A stretch of 64,000 nt of DNA. It comes from Actinomycetota bacterium (GTDB lineage: Bacteria; Actinomycetota; Geothermincolia; Geothermincolales; RBG-13-55-18). Of the stretch, positions 8,882 through 17,125 are shown piece after piece. The stretch is taken from positions 150,836 through 214,835 of the forward strand of contig JBFLWJ010000001.1 of NCBI GenBank assembly GCA_040757835.1, in the 5' to 3' direction. The notes below the pieces were generated by a model, which saw only the letters and a list, made by a program, of their open reading frames with translations, made no database searches and was not told the DNA's origin. The position numbers were made by a program, and so were the translations under genes. The first letter of the stretch is position 1; every line of letters begins with the position of its first letter.

Positions 8882-9119
8882 CGTCGTCTTCATCACGCTC
8901 CTGGTGGCCACCGCCCTGCTGGCGGTCTTCGCGCGCGACCTGCTGGCCGCGGTGATCATCTTCTCGGTGTACAGCCTGATCATGGCCCTGATGTGGCAAC
9001 GCCTGCAGGCCCCGGACCTGGCCCTGACCGAGGCCGCCGTGGGTGCCGGCGTGACCACGGTGCTCTTCGTGGTGGCCATCTTCAAGACGCGCCGCAGGGA
9101 GGAGGAGGAGGAGGATTGA
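8865..9119 (+). CDS. MbhD-like (DUF4040) antiporter subunit
   Basis: 84 aa, three helices, with the QAPDLALTEAAVGAG segment that defines the DUF4040/MbhD family (also found as the C-terminal part of large MrpA proteins). The ATG at 8865 overlaps the end of mnhG. It ends in a run of Glu/Asp residues encoded by GAG repeats, which also supply the ribosome site for the next gene. A separate MbhD-like gene places this operon closer to the Mbh/Mbs layout than to classical seven-gene Mrp. Confidence 0.88.
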   Translation: MGTALNVVFITLLVATALLAVFARDLLAAVIIFSVYSLIMALMWQRLQAPDLALTEAAVGAGVTTVLFVVAIFKTRRREEEEED

Positions 9120-9868
9120 AGAAGGTCACCGCGCTCATCTTCATCGCGGCGCTCTTCGCGCTCCTCCTCTACGTGGTGGCCAGCATGCCAACCATGGGAG
9201 ACGCGGACAACCCCACGAACTCCAGCGAGGTGATCAAGCGTTACCTCGAGGGGGCGGAGGAGGAGACGCACACGGAAAACGTCATCACCGGCATCATCCT
9301 CAACTACCGGGGCTACGACACCATGGGGGAGGTGTCGGTGATCTTCTGCGCACTGGCTGCGGTCCTGGCCGTGCTGGGCAGGGAGAAGCGGGGAAAGATC
9401 TACGCCTACACCGACCGTTCCGGGGTGCCGCCTTCGGTCATCGTCAAGACCATGGTGGCATTCCTGGTGCCCTTCATCATCCTCTTCTCCATCTACACCA
9501 TCCTGCACGGGGAGGTATCTCCGGGTGGCGGCTTCCAGGGAGGTGCCATCGTAGGGGCGAGCATGATCATCTTCACCACCATCTTCGGGCTTTTCGCATC
9601 GTCCGAGCGTATCCCCCAGAAGGTGCGCGCCCCCCTGGAGGGCTCGGCGGTGATCGCCTTCTTTGTCGTGGGGGTGCTCGGGCTGATAGGCGGAGGCAAC
9701 TTCCTCACCTATGCCTGGCCGGACATCTCGTCCAGCCTTCAGCCTGCCGTGGTGGTCTGGCTCACCATCCTGGTCGAGATAGGGATAGGCCTCGGCGGAG
9801 CCATGGTGCTTATCTCCATCCTGTTCAGCATGATACGGGAGGAGGAGGAGATTGCAGCTGCTCCGTAA
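9116..9868 (+). CDS. mnhB: Fused MbhE-MnhB antiporter subunit
   Basis: 250 aa from a TTG at 9116 that overlaps the previous stop and follows a GGAGGAGGAGG ribosome site. The first ~90 residues (one N-terminal helix, the ENVITGIILNYRGYDTMGE segment, a second helix) match MbhE/MrpA C-terminal regions. The remainder (VIVKTMVAFLVPFIILFSIY, HGEVSPGGGFQGGAIVG) is MnhB/MrpB. So two subunits that are separate in Mbh (E and F) are one chain here. The next gene starts inside its 3' end (9852). Confidence 0.88.
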   Translation: MKKVTALIFIAALFALLLYVVASMPTMGDADNPTNSSEVIKRYLEGAEEETHTENVITGIILNYRGYDTMGEVSVIFCALAAVLAVLGREKRGKIYAYTDRSGVPPSVIVKTMVAFLVPFIILFSIYTILHGEVSPGGGFQGGAIVGASMIIFTTIFGLFASSERIPQKVRAPLEGSAVIAFFVVGVLGLIGGGNFLTYAWPDISSSLQPAVVVWLTILVEIGIGLGGAMVLISILFSMIREEEEIAAAP

Positions 9869-10241
9869 CTACCATTACGTCGCGGCCATGCTGCTATTCT
9901 GCATCGGCCTCTATACGGTCATCATGCGCCGCAACATCATCAAGAAGCTCATCGGCCTGAACATCATGGAGACGGCCGTGTTCTTCTTCTACATCTCCCT
10001 GGGATACCTGGACGGGGGCATCGCGCCGATCCGCGTAGGTGGCGCCGACCCCTCCCGCATGGTCAACCCCATACCCCAGGCCCTCATCCTCACCGGCATC
10101 GTGGTGGCGGTGAGCGTCACCGCCCTGGCCCTGGCGCTGGTCATCCTGCTCTACCGCCAGTACGGCACCCTGGACGTGGACCGGCTCTTCCGGGACGAGG
10201 GGGAAGCCGAAGCAGGCGAGGGGAAGGGAGAGGCCGCATAG
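9852..10241 (+). CDS. mnhC: MnhC/MrpC-like (NuoK-like) antiporter subunit
   Basis: 129 aa, three helices, NuoK-like. LIGLNIMETAVFFFYISLGY and the later PIPQALILTGIVVAVSVTALALALV are the MrpC signatures, including the conserved membrane Glu. The start is TTG 9852 after GGAGGAGGAG and overlaps the preceding gene. The C-terminal tail is acidic and Gly-rich. The stop is followed at once by the mnhD start. Confidence 0.93.
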   Translation: MQLLRNYHYVAAMLLFCIGLYTVIMRRNIIKKLIGLNIMETAVFFFYISLGYLDGGIAPIRVGGADPSRMVNPIPQALILTGIVVAVSVTALALALVILLYRQYGTLDVDRLFRDEGEAEAGEGKGEAA

Positions 10242-11726
10242 ATGGGCGCCTACCGACACTTTCCCATCCTCATGATCACCCTTCCGCTGCTGGGCGCGGT
10301 GTTCATGCCGCTCATGGGTTACCTGCGCGCGAAGTGGGTGCCCTGGACGGCGGCGCTGCCACTTGCCGCATCGAGCGTGCTGGGCGTCCTGCTCATCGGC
10401 AAGATACCCGCGGAAGGTTACCTCGGCTATCACCTGGGGAACTGGGAGCCGCCCTGGGGGATCGAGATCCGAGTGGACTTCATGGGTCTTTTTCTCATGC
10501 TGATAGTCTGCGGCATCACCCTCCTGTCCATGGTCTATTCAAGGCGCTATATCGCCGCGGAGGTCTCGGAGGGACGGCAGACCGCCTACTACACCCTCTT
10601 CCTGCTCATGTCCGGAGCCATGCTGGGGTTCACGGCCACGGGGGACATCTTCAACCTCTTCGTGTTCATGGAGATCCTGGCGCTCTCCTCCTACGCGCTG
10701 GTGGCCATCACCGGCAACCGCAACGCGGTGCGCGCCGCCTTCAAATACCTGCTCATGGGGGCGCCATCGTCCATCATGGTGCTGCTGGCAATAGGGTTCC
10801 TCTATTCCGCCACCGGGACCCTGAACATGGCCGACCTCTCGCGGCGCATCGCGGAGTCGGGATATACAGAGGTACTCATCGTCTCCTATATCCTCTTCGT
10901 CATCGGCTTCGGGGTGAAGGCGGCCCTCTTCCCCCTGCACATGTGGCTCCCCGACGCCCACTCCATCGCGCCGTCGCCCATAAGCGCCCTCCTCTCCGGC
11001 CTGCTGGTGGAGGTGAGCGCCTTCGCCATACTGCGCATAAGCTTCTCCGTCTTCACCAGCGGCGCGGAAAACCTAATCGGGGGGACCATGGACGCCGCGG
11101 GCATCTTCGCGGCCGCGGCGGTGCTCTTCGGGGGGATCATGGCCGTCCTGCAGAAGGACCTGAAGATGATGATCGCCTATTCCACCATCAGCCATATCGG
11201 CTATATCTTCCTGGGAATCACGGCCATGACCGCCGAGGGGATCACCGGGGCCATGTACCATATGCTGGACCACGGCCTTGCCAAGGCCTGCCTCTTCCTC
11301 TGTGCCGGCAGCTTCATCTATGTCAAGGGCTACCGGCGCATCGAGGACCTCAAGGGGGCATGGAGGCAGATGCCCTGGACCTGTTTCGCCTTCGCCCTGG
11401 CCGCCCTCTCGGTGGTGGGTATCCCGCCCACGGCCGGGTTCATCAGCAAATGGTACCTGATCCTGGGAAACATCGAGGGGGGCAATTACCTCTATGTCGT
11501 CATCCTGCTGGCGGGAAGCATTCTGGCGGCGGTGTACTGCTTCCGGGTCATCATCTACATGTTCTTCCTGCCCGGCAAGGAGGGGGCCTGGGAGGGGGAG
11601 TTCAAGGACGCCGCGCCCTCCATGCTCTCGCCGGTCTGGATACTCTCGCTGGGCACGCTCTTCTTCGGCGTGTTCTCTTATCTGGTGATACCATCGCTGC
11701 TCAAGGCGGCGGAATTCTTGCTGTGA
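10242..11726 (+). CDS. mnhD: MnhD/MrpD-like (NuoN/M-type) ion-translocating subunit
   Basis: 494 aa with about 14 transmembrane helices. Hallmarks are the TM5 glutamate in FNLFVFMEILALSSYAL, the TM7 lysine in GFGVKAALFPLHMWLPDAH followed by APSPISALLSGLLV, and the TM12 lysine region in GFISKWYLI. These residues form the proton path in complex I and Mrp/Mbh antiporters. Equivalent to MbhH. It is the first of three antiporter-type large subunits in a row here. The start is contiguous with the mnhC stop. Confidence 0.93.
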   Translation: MGAYRHFPILMITLPLLGAVFMPLMGYLRAKWVPWTAALPLAASSVLGVLLIGKIPAEGYLGYHLGNWEPPWGIEIRVDFMGLFLMLIVCGITLLSMVYSRRYIAAEVSEGRQTAYYTLFLLMSGAMLGFTATGDIFNLFVFMEILALSSYALVAITGNRNAVRAAFKYLLMGAPSSIMVLLAIGFLYSATGTLNMADLSRRIAESGYTEVLIVSYILFVIGFGVKAALFPLHMWLPDAHSIAPSPISALLSGLLVEVSAFAILRISFSVFTSGAENLIGGTMDAAGIFAAAAVLFGGIMAVLQKDLKMMIAYSTISHIGYIFLGITAMTAEGITGAMYHMLDHGLAKACLFLCAGSFIYVKGYRRIEDLKGAWRQMPWTCFAFALAALSVVGIPPTAGFISKWYLILGNIEGGNYLYVVILLAGSILAAVYCFRVIIYMFFLPGKEGAWEGEFKDAAPSMLSPVWILSLGTLFFGVFSYLVIPSLLKAAEFLL

Positions 11727-11745
11727 GAAACGAAGGGGGTAGTCG

Positions 11746-13554
11746 ATGTCGGACTCGAGCAACTTCTCGGTAGTACCACTGGTGGCCATGCTGCTGCCCT
11801 GGGTCTCGCTGCTGGCCATCCTGGCCATGCCCAAGCGGAACAAGCAGCTGCGATTAACCATCTGTTTCCTGGGAACCCTGGCCACCTTCGGGGTGGTGCT
11901 GTCCCTGCTGCCCGGCATCCTGGACGGCAACACCTACACCATCAAGCTGGCCAGCGTGGTTGAGGGCCTGGAGATGCGCCTCACCGTGGACACCCTGGGG
12001 TATTATTTCTCGCTCATCCTCACTTTCCTGTGGATGCTCTCCACCCTCTATTCCATCTCCTATATCGACCACAAGGAGAACCGCTTCTTCGCCTTCATGG
12101 CCCTGTGCGAGTCCTTCATCCTGGGCTGCGCCTTCTCCGCCAACATGTTCACCTACTTCATCTTCTACGAGATGATGACCTTCGGCTCCTACCCCCTCAT
12201 CATCCACGAGGAGACGGCCATGGCCCGACGGGCCGGCTACAAGTACCTGGTGTACGCGGTGGCGGCGGGCACCGTGCTCTTCTTCGCCATCGTGGCCCAC
12301 TACTTCTGGGGAGACGGCCAGCTGGGCTTCGGGCAGTACGGGGTGCTCAGCCTGGAGTTCGCTAGCCGCGCCGCCCTCATGGCCATCTTCTTCACCTACC
12401 TGGCGGGGTTCGGGGTTAAAGCGGCCATTATGCCGCTGCACGGCTGGGTGCCCGACGCCCACCCCGCCGCGCCGTCGCCCGCCAGCGCCCTGCTCTCCGG
12501 CGTCATCCTCAAGGCGGGCGCTTTCGGCATCATCCGCGTGGTCTTCAACGTCTTCGGGGTGGACCTCATGCGGGAACTGGACGTGTTCATCGTCATGGCC
12601 GTACTCGCCTGCATCACCATCGTGGTGGCGTCGGTGTTCGCCCTCACCCAGGACAACCTCAAGCGCCGGCTGGCCTACTCAAGTATCGGCCAGGTCTCCT
12701 ACATCATCCTGGGACTGGCCATGCTGGCCCAGGACGGCGCCCTGGGGGGTGTCATGCACCTCACCCACCACGCCATCATGAAGGGATGCCTCTTTCTCTG
12801 CGCCGGGATCATCCTGGTGAAGACGGGTAAGAAGAACATCAGCGAGATGAAGGGGGTGGGGTACAGATTACCGATAACCATGATCTGCTTCTCGGTATGC
12901 GCCCTGGCCATGATGGGCACCCCGCCGTCGGTGGGCTTCATCACCAAGTGGCTGCTTGGGAGCGGGGCCCTGGAGGCGGGCCTGCCGGTGTACGTGGTCG
13001 TGCTGCTGGTGAGTGCCCTCCTCAACGCGGCCTATTTCCTGCCCATCATCTACATCGCCTTCTTCCGCTGGGAGGGTGACGAGGAGGAGGGCCACGGAGA
13101 GAAGCACCGCCCCAAGCTGGTCTTCGGCAAGGAGGCGGACCACAAGCTGGTGGTGCCGGTGGTCATCCTGGCCTCACTGGCCATCATCGTGGGGATCTGG
13201 GTGACGGTGCCCGGGTTCCCGTATTCGCTGGTCAACCCAGTTGTGGAGGACATCTACGGCAGCAGGGTATCCGGACATGTCTATGTGGACGAGAACGAGA
13301 ACGGCAGGTATGACTCGAGCGATCCGGCCGCGGACGACGTGGCCGTCCGGCTAGTGCTGGATGACGAGGTCGTGGAGACCGCCGTCAGCGACGGGGACGG
13401 CCGGTACGAGTTCGAGCAGGTCGAGGAGGGGACCTACGAGATCGAGGCCGGGGAGGAAGGCACGTCCGCGGCCAGCTCGGCGACGGTCAGAAACGTTGAG
13501 GTGACGTCCGGAGAGGACGTGGAGGTGGAGAAACCATTGCTGGTCCGACCATGA
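11746..13554 (+). CDS. NuoL/M-type antiporter subunit with C-terminal SdrD-B-like domain
   Basis: 602 aa. Residues 1 to ~500 are a proton-translocating antiporter subunit with the TM5 Glu (FIFYEMMTFGSYPL), the TM7 Lys (GFGVKAAIMPLHGWVPDAHP) and the DNLKRRLAYSSIGQVSYI segment. After the last helix, residues ~506-595 form a soluble domain with GHVYVDENENGRYDSSDPA and a later DGDGRYEFEQVEEGTYEIEA. That is the pattern of SdrD-B/Cna-B-like beta-sandwich modules, including the DxNxNGxxD calcium-type loop. Such modules normally occur on secreted adhesins. I know of no complex I or Mrp subunit with this tail, so the fusion stands out. The DNA reads through without a break. Confidence 0.9.
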   Translation: MSDSSNFSVVPLVAMLLPWVSLLAILAMPKRNKQLRLTICFLGTLATFGVVLSLLPGILDGNTYTIKLASVVEGLEMRLTVDTLGYYFSLILTFLWMLSTLYSISYIDHKENRFFAFMALCESFILGCAFSANMFTYFIFYEMMTFGSYPLIIHEETAMARRAGYKYLVYAVAAGTVLFFAIVAHYFWGDGQLGFGQYGVLSLEFASRAALMAIFFTYLAGFGVKAAIMPLHGWVPDAHPAAPSPASALLSGVILKAGAFGIIRVVFNVFGVDLMRELDVFIVMAVLACITIVVASVFALTQDNLKRRLAYSSIGQVSYIILGLAMLAQDGALGGVMHLTHHAIMKGCLFLCAGIILVKTGKKNISEMKGVGYRLPITMICFSVCALAMMGTPPSVGFITKWLLGSGALEAGLPVYVVVLLVSALLNAAYFLPIIYIAFFRWEGDEEEGHGEKHRPKLVFGKEADHKLVVPVVILASLAIIVGIWVTVPGFPYSLVNPVVEDIYGSRVSGHVYVDENENGRYDSSDPAADDVAVRLVLDDEVVETAVSDGDGRYEFEQVEEGTYEIEAGEEGTSAASSATVRNVEVTSGEDVEVEKPLLVRP

Positions 13555-13572
13555 CTGCGATGAGGTAAGAGC

Positions 13573-15711
13573 TTGCACGAGACGAAGGTAGCGATACTGG
13601 CGTTCTCCGCGCTGCCCTTGCTGGCCATGGCCTTACCCGTGCTGGGGGCGGCCTTCGCAGCGGCGGCGGGGGAGAGGCGGGCGCGCCTGCGCAACTGGGC
13701 CGCGGTGGTGACCACCGCCGTGACGCTGTTCGCGGCGGTGCTCATACTCACAAGGGTGCTCTCCGACGGACCCCTCTACTTCAACCTGGACATCATGGCC
13801 ATCGGCGACCGCTACATCTGCAACCTCGAGGTGGACGCCATCGGGGCGTTCTTCGTCTTCTTCGCCGCCATACTTTGGTTCGCCGCCTCCCTGCACGCCT
13901 TCCGCTACATGGAGCACGAGCAGCGCCGCACGCGTTTCTTCTTCTTCATGCTGCTCACCGAGTCCGCGACCCTTGGCGTCTTCATGGTGCAGGACTTCTT
14001 CAGCCTCTACCTCTTCTTCGAGGCCATGGGCTTTCTCGCATACGTGCTGGTCATCCACTCCGAGACGGAAAAGGCGCGTTCGGCGGCCGCGAAATACATC
14101 TGCATGACCGTGGTGGGGGGCCTGAGCCTCATCGGGGGGATACTCTTCTACCTGGGCGGAGCGGGGACCGTCGCCTTCAAGCCCGAGGCGGGCAGCGCCT
14201 GGCTGAACGGGCCCTTCCAGGTGGCCGCGCTTGCCTTCCTCATCGCCGGGTTCGGGGTCAAGGCGGGCATGGTGCCCCTGCATATCTGGCTGCCCGACGC
14301 CCACCCCGCCGCGCCTTCGCCCGCCAGCGCCCTGCTCTCCGGGGTGATGATCAAGGCCGGGGCCTACGGCATCCTGCGCACCGCCCTCACCTTTTTCCAG
14401 CAGCCCCCCATGGAGGCGGAGGCGGTGAGCGGCGGCCACGCAGCGGAGGGGGCGGCACACGCGGCGGCCGGGATAGCCGGAGACGTGCGCGCGCTGGGTT
14501 TCACCATCTTGTGGATCGCGGTGGCCACCATGTTCGTGGGCATGCTCCTGGCACTGGTGCAGAACGACATCAAGCGAACCCTTGCTTACTCCAGCGTGAG
14601 CCAGATGGGATATATCCTCTTCGGCATCGGCTGCATGACCTACCTGGGCGCGGAGGGCGCCATGGGCATGGCGGGAAGTCTTTACCACATCATCAACCAC
14701 GCCTTCTTCAAGGGCTGCTTCTTCCTCGCCGCGGGATCCATCCTCTTTCGCGCCCATGAGCTGGACATGTTCAAGCTGGGGGGCCTGTGGAGACGTATGC
14801 CCCTGACCACCGTTTTCTGGTGCATAGCCGCCCTGGGCATCATGGGCATCCCGCTGTGGGGAGGGTTCGTCTCCAAGACCCTGCTGCACCACGCCGTGCT
14901 GGAGTCGCATGAGGTGGCGCTGCACGCCGGGCTGGCCACGGCGGGTTGGGTCAAGGCCGCGGAGATCATGTTCATCATCACCAGTGGCGGGACCATCGCC
15001 TATATCACCAAGATGACCTACTACACCTTCTTCCGACGCCCCGACCCGGAGCATGCCCACCATCTCGGGCACGTCGAGGAGGCGCCGGCCTGGATGCTGG
15101 CCGGCACGGGGCTGCTGGCGGCGGGGGTGTTGTTCAACGGCCTCTTTCCGGGCGTGATCCTGGCCAGGCTCGTGGGGCCCACGGTGCAGACGGTGCCGGG
15201 GTTCGATGCCCACATGGCCGCCCACGTATCGGAGGTCCCTATCTTCGTCTGGGAAAACCTCAAGGAGATATTCGTCCCCCTGGCCATCGGGGTCACCGTG
15301 TTCGCCCTGGGGGCATGGCCGGACCTTTTCGGAAGAAAACGGCGGGGCCCGGACCTCTTTCAGGTGCGGCTGCCGCGCTGGCTGGGCGTCGATTACTGGT
15401 ACGTGCGGGGCGCGAAGGGCTCCCTGGCCATGCTCTTCGCGGGACAGAGGACATATGCTCCCGTCAAGGCGTGGGTTATAGGCGTGCTCAAGCGCGGCGC
15501 GTCCGGGACGGTACACGGCGTCAGGGACGTGATCGTGCCCGCCATCACGGAACGGCCCTACGTGAGGATAAGAGACGGCACGCTCGCCCTGGCCGGCGAA
15601 GCGAGGGAGAAACTGCTGCCGAGGGTCAGGGAGTACCAGGGCGATATCGCGGTGGGGGCCCTCGTCCTCGCGGTGTCGCTCACCGTCTTTCTTATCATGA
15701 GGCTGCTTTGA
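13573..15711 (+). CDS. NuoL/MnhA-type large antiporter subunit with extended C-terminus
   Basis: 712 aa from a TTG at 13573 after a GAGGTAAG site. The antiporter core shows the TM5 Glu (FSLYLFFEAMGFLAYVL), the TM7 Lys (GFGVKAGMVPLHIWLPDAHP), HIINHAFFKGCFFLAAG and GGFVSKTLLHH. Residues after ~570 resemble the NuoL lateral extension: a linker, the motif GVDYWYVRGAKG, an amphipathic stretch and a terminal single helix (VGALVLAVSLTVFLIM). The following gene repeats this C-terminal architecture as a separate protein. With mnhD and the gene at 11746 this gives three potential pumping subunits. Confidence 0.9.
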   Translation: MHETKVAILAFSALPLLAMALPVLGAAFAAAAGERRARLRNWAAVVTTAVTLFAAVLILTRVLSDGPLYFNLDIMAIGDRYICNLEVDAIGAFFVFFAAILWFAASLHAFRYMEHEQRRTRFFFFMLLTESATLGVFMVQDFFSLYLFFEAMGFLAYVLVIHSETEKARSAAAKYICMTVVGGLSLIGGILFYLGGAGTVAFKPEAGSAWLNGPFQVAALAFLIAGFGVKAGMVPLHIWLPDAHPAAPSPASALLSGVMIKAGAYGILRTALTFFQQPPMEAEAVSGGHAAEGAAHAAAGIAGDVRALGFTILWIAVATMFVGMLLALVQNDIKRTLAYSSVSQMGYILFGIGCMTYLGAEGAMGMAGSLYHIINHAFFKGCFFLAAGSILFRAHELDMFKLGGLWRRMPLTTVFWCIAALGIMGIPLWGGFVSKTLLHHAVLESHEVALHAGLATAGWVKAAEIMFIITSGGTIAYITKMTYYTFFRRPDPEHAHHLGHVEEAPAWMLAGTGLLAAGVLFNGLFPGVILARLVGPTVQTVPGFDAHMAAHVSEVPIFVWENLKEIFVPLAIGVTVFALGAWPDLFGRKRRGPDLFQVRLPRWLGVDYWYVRGAKGSLAMLFAGQRTYAPVKAWVIGVLKRGASGTVHGVRDVIVPAITERPYVRIRDGTLALAGEAREKLLPRVREYQGDIAVGALVLAVSLTVFLIMRLL

Positions 15712-15792
15712 CATCACCGCGCATGAGCGGGCGTTTACGGGGGTGAAAGAGCAGGGAATGGCAATGCGACGAAGAGGACGCATCGGGAGAGC

Positions 15793-16314
15793 ATGGAGGA
15801 AATGAACTTGTTCCATGTACTGGGAGCAAGGGTGGTGATGGCCGCGGATGGCGGCCTCACCAGGGACTTTTATGCAGTGATGGTCGCCGCGCTGGCCGGG
15901 ATCGCGGTGCTCATCTACGCCGCCTCCTCCGATCTCTTCGAGCTGAAGCTCTTCAAGTTCGATCCCCGCGCCGCGAAGCTGCCGAGGGAGACGAGGGTGG
16001 AGTACTGGTATACCCGGGCCGCGAGGAGGTTCTGGTCCTGGCTGTCCGTCAAGCCGCCCAAGGAGACTCGCGTGGACTACTGGTATACCCGGGCCGCGAG
16101 GAGGTTCGAGGTGTTCCTCGCCGAAGGTGGCTGGCGTTACGCCAAGGTGAAAAAGCAGGCTGGGGTCAGGGTGAAGAGGGACTGGAGGAGCATGCGCAAG
16201 CAGACGCGGGCCGTGCTGCCCGACGCGGCCAGAAGGCTGAACCGCGATGTCGCCCTGGGGGCGCTGGCCATCGCCATAGTGCTGGTAGCGCTGCTGGTGG
16301 TGAGCCTGCTTTAG
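15793..16314 (+). CDS. Membrane protein resembling a free-standing duplicated NuoL tail
   Basis: 173 aa. It has one N-terminal helix (about 28-46), then two near-identical copies of ETRV(E/D)YWYTRAARRF (residues ~66-80 and ~91-105), a basic amphipathic region, and a C-terminal helix ending ALLVVSLL. The DNA of the two copies is almost identical (15991-16032 and 16066-16107), so the duplication is recent or kept alike. The YWY-R-A motif and the final helix match the C-terminal tail of the preceding 712-aa subunit. I infer an accessory subunit that docks on the antiporter like the NuoL lateral arm; no characterised relative is known to me. The start could also be the ATG at 15802. Confidence 0.75.
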   Translation: MEEMNLFHVLGARVVMAADGGLTRDFYAVMVAALAGIAVLIYAASSDLFELKLFKFDPRAAKLPRETRVEYWYTRAARRFWSWLSVKPPKETRVDYWYTRAARRFEVFLAEGGWRYAKVKKQAGVRVKRDWRSMRKQTRAVLPDAARRLNRDVALGALAIAIVLVALLVVSLL

Positions 16315-16374
16315 GAAATACGGTGAAGGCGGCCCGCCTGGGCAGGCGGGCGGAGTGCGACGACAGGGGGAGAT

Positions 16375-16611
16375 ATGAGAAGAGCCGTACCTCTTTTGGT
16401 GTTCGCCGTGGCCGTGCTATTGTTATTGGGAAATCTCGCTCCGGCCCTGGCGCAGGAGGGTGACGACGTCGGGGACGGAGGGGGCAGCAGCCTCCGCCTC
16501 ATCGTTATCATCGCCGCCATCTGGCTGGTGATAATCGCCGCCATCGTCACCGTGGTGGTGGTGACCAGGAAGCGGTCGGGGGAGGAGGACAGGGAGAGTC
16601 GTGAAGGTTAA
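16375..16611 (+). CDS. Small membrane protein, unknown function
   Basis: 78 aa. A signal-peptide-like start (MRRAVPLLVFAVAVLLLLGN, then APALAQ) is followed by a short Asp/Gly-rich linker, one transmembrane helix (LIVIIAAIWLVIIAAIVTVVVV) and a charged tail. It looks like a small type I or double-spanning protein. The position between antiporter-linked genes suggests, but does not prove, an accessory role. No family recognised. Confidence 0.6.
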   Translation: MRRAVPLLVFAVAVLLLLGNLAPALAQEGDDVGDGGGSSLRLIVIIAAIWLVIIAAIVTVVVVTRKRSGEEDRESREG

Positions 16612-16647
16612 GGAGCCGGCGCGGCCGGAGAGGAAAGGTGGTATTGC

Positions 16648-17112
16648 ATGGAAGAGAAGCTGAACGTTGCATCCCGGTGGCTCACGGCGCTGGCCGTCAT
16701 CCTCATCCCGTTGACGGTGATAGCCCTCGTCTCGAGCGTCTGGGGCCTGAACTACCAGTTCGATACGAACCAGTGGACGCGCTACCTCCTGTTCGCGTCC
16801 TGGATAACCCTGGCCATCTCCGCGATCATCGGGATGACCAACCTGATCAGCCCGCCCGAGCTGGAGTCCGAGAAGGCGCCGGCCAAGGTGAAGGAAAAGT
16901 CCCCCGCGCCGGTGTCCGAAGGGGAAGAGGGCGAGGACGGAGAGGAGGCCGGGCAGGTAGAGGTGAAGAAGGCCAAGCCGGCCTTTAACGCCGCCTATGC
17001 CTTCACCCTGGCGCAGGCGTGCTTCTTCTCCCTGGGGATCATCCTCTACGTTGCCTTTATCTCCTGGATGCTCCTGGGCCTGCAGGCTTACCCCGCATCG
17101 ACGGGGTTCTGA
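16648..17112 (+). CDS. Membrane protein, unknown function
   Basis: 154 aa. Two N-terminal helices (about 10-32 and 46-68) and one C-terminal helix (about 117-140) flank a hydrophilic Glu/Lys-rich linker (about 72-110). No catalytic motif is seen. Same strand and close spacing to its neighbours put it at the end of the antiporter gene run. Function unknown. Confidence 0.65.
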   Translation: MEEKLNVASRWLTALAVILIPLTVIALVSSVWGLNYQFDTNQWTRYLLFASWITLAISAIIGMTNLISPPELESEKAPAKVKEKSPAPVSEGEEGEDGEEAGQVEVKKAKPAFNAAYAFTLAQACFFSLGIILYVAFISWMLLGLQAYPASTGF

Positions 17113-17125
17113 TCCCTCCCGGCTC

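Noticed and set aside
13633..15816. Very long antisense open frame opposite the 712-aa antiporter gene (and similar ones at 1220, 33723 and 54535)
   Set aside because: Typical shadow frames of GC-rich genes. The translations are low-complexity His/Gly/Arg-rich with no family motifs.
7780..17112. A complete membrane-bound hydrogenase (Mbh) operon
   Set aside because: No hydrogenase large or small subunit, ferredoxin-like or NuoH-like gene occurs. Only the antiporter half is present.
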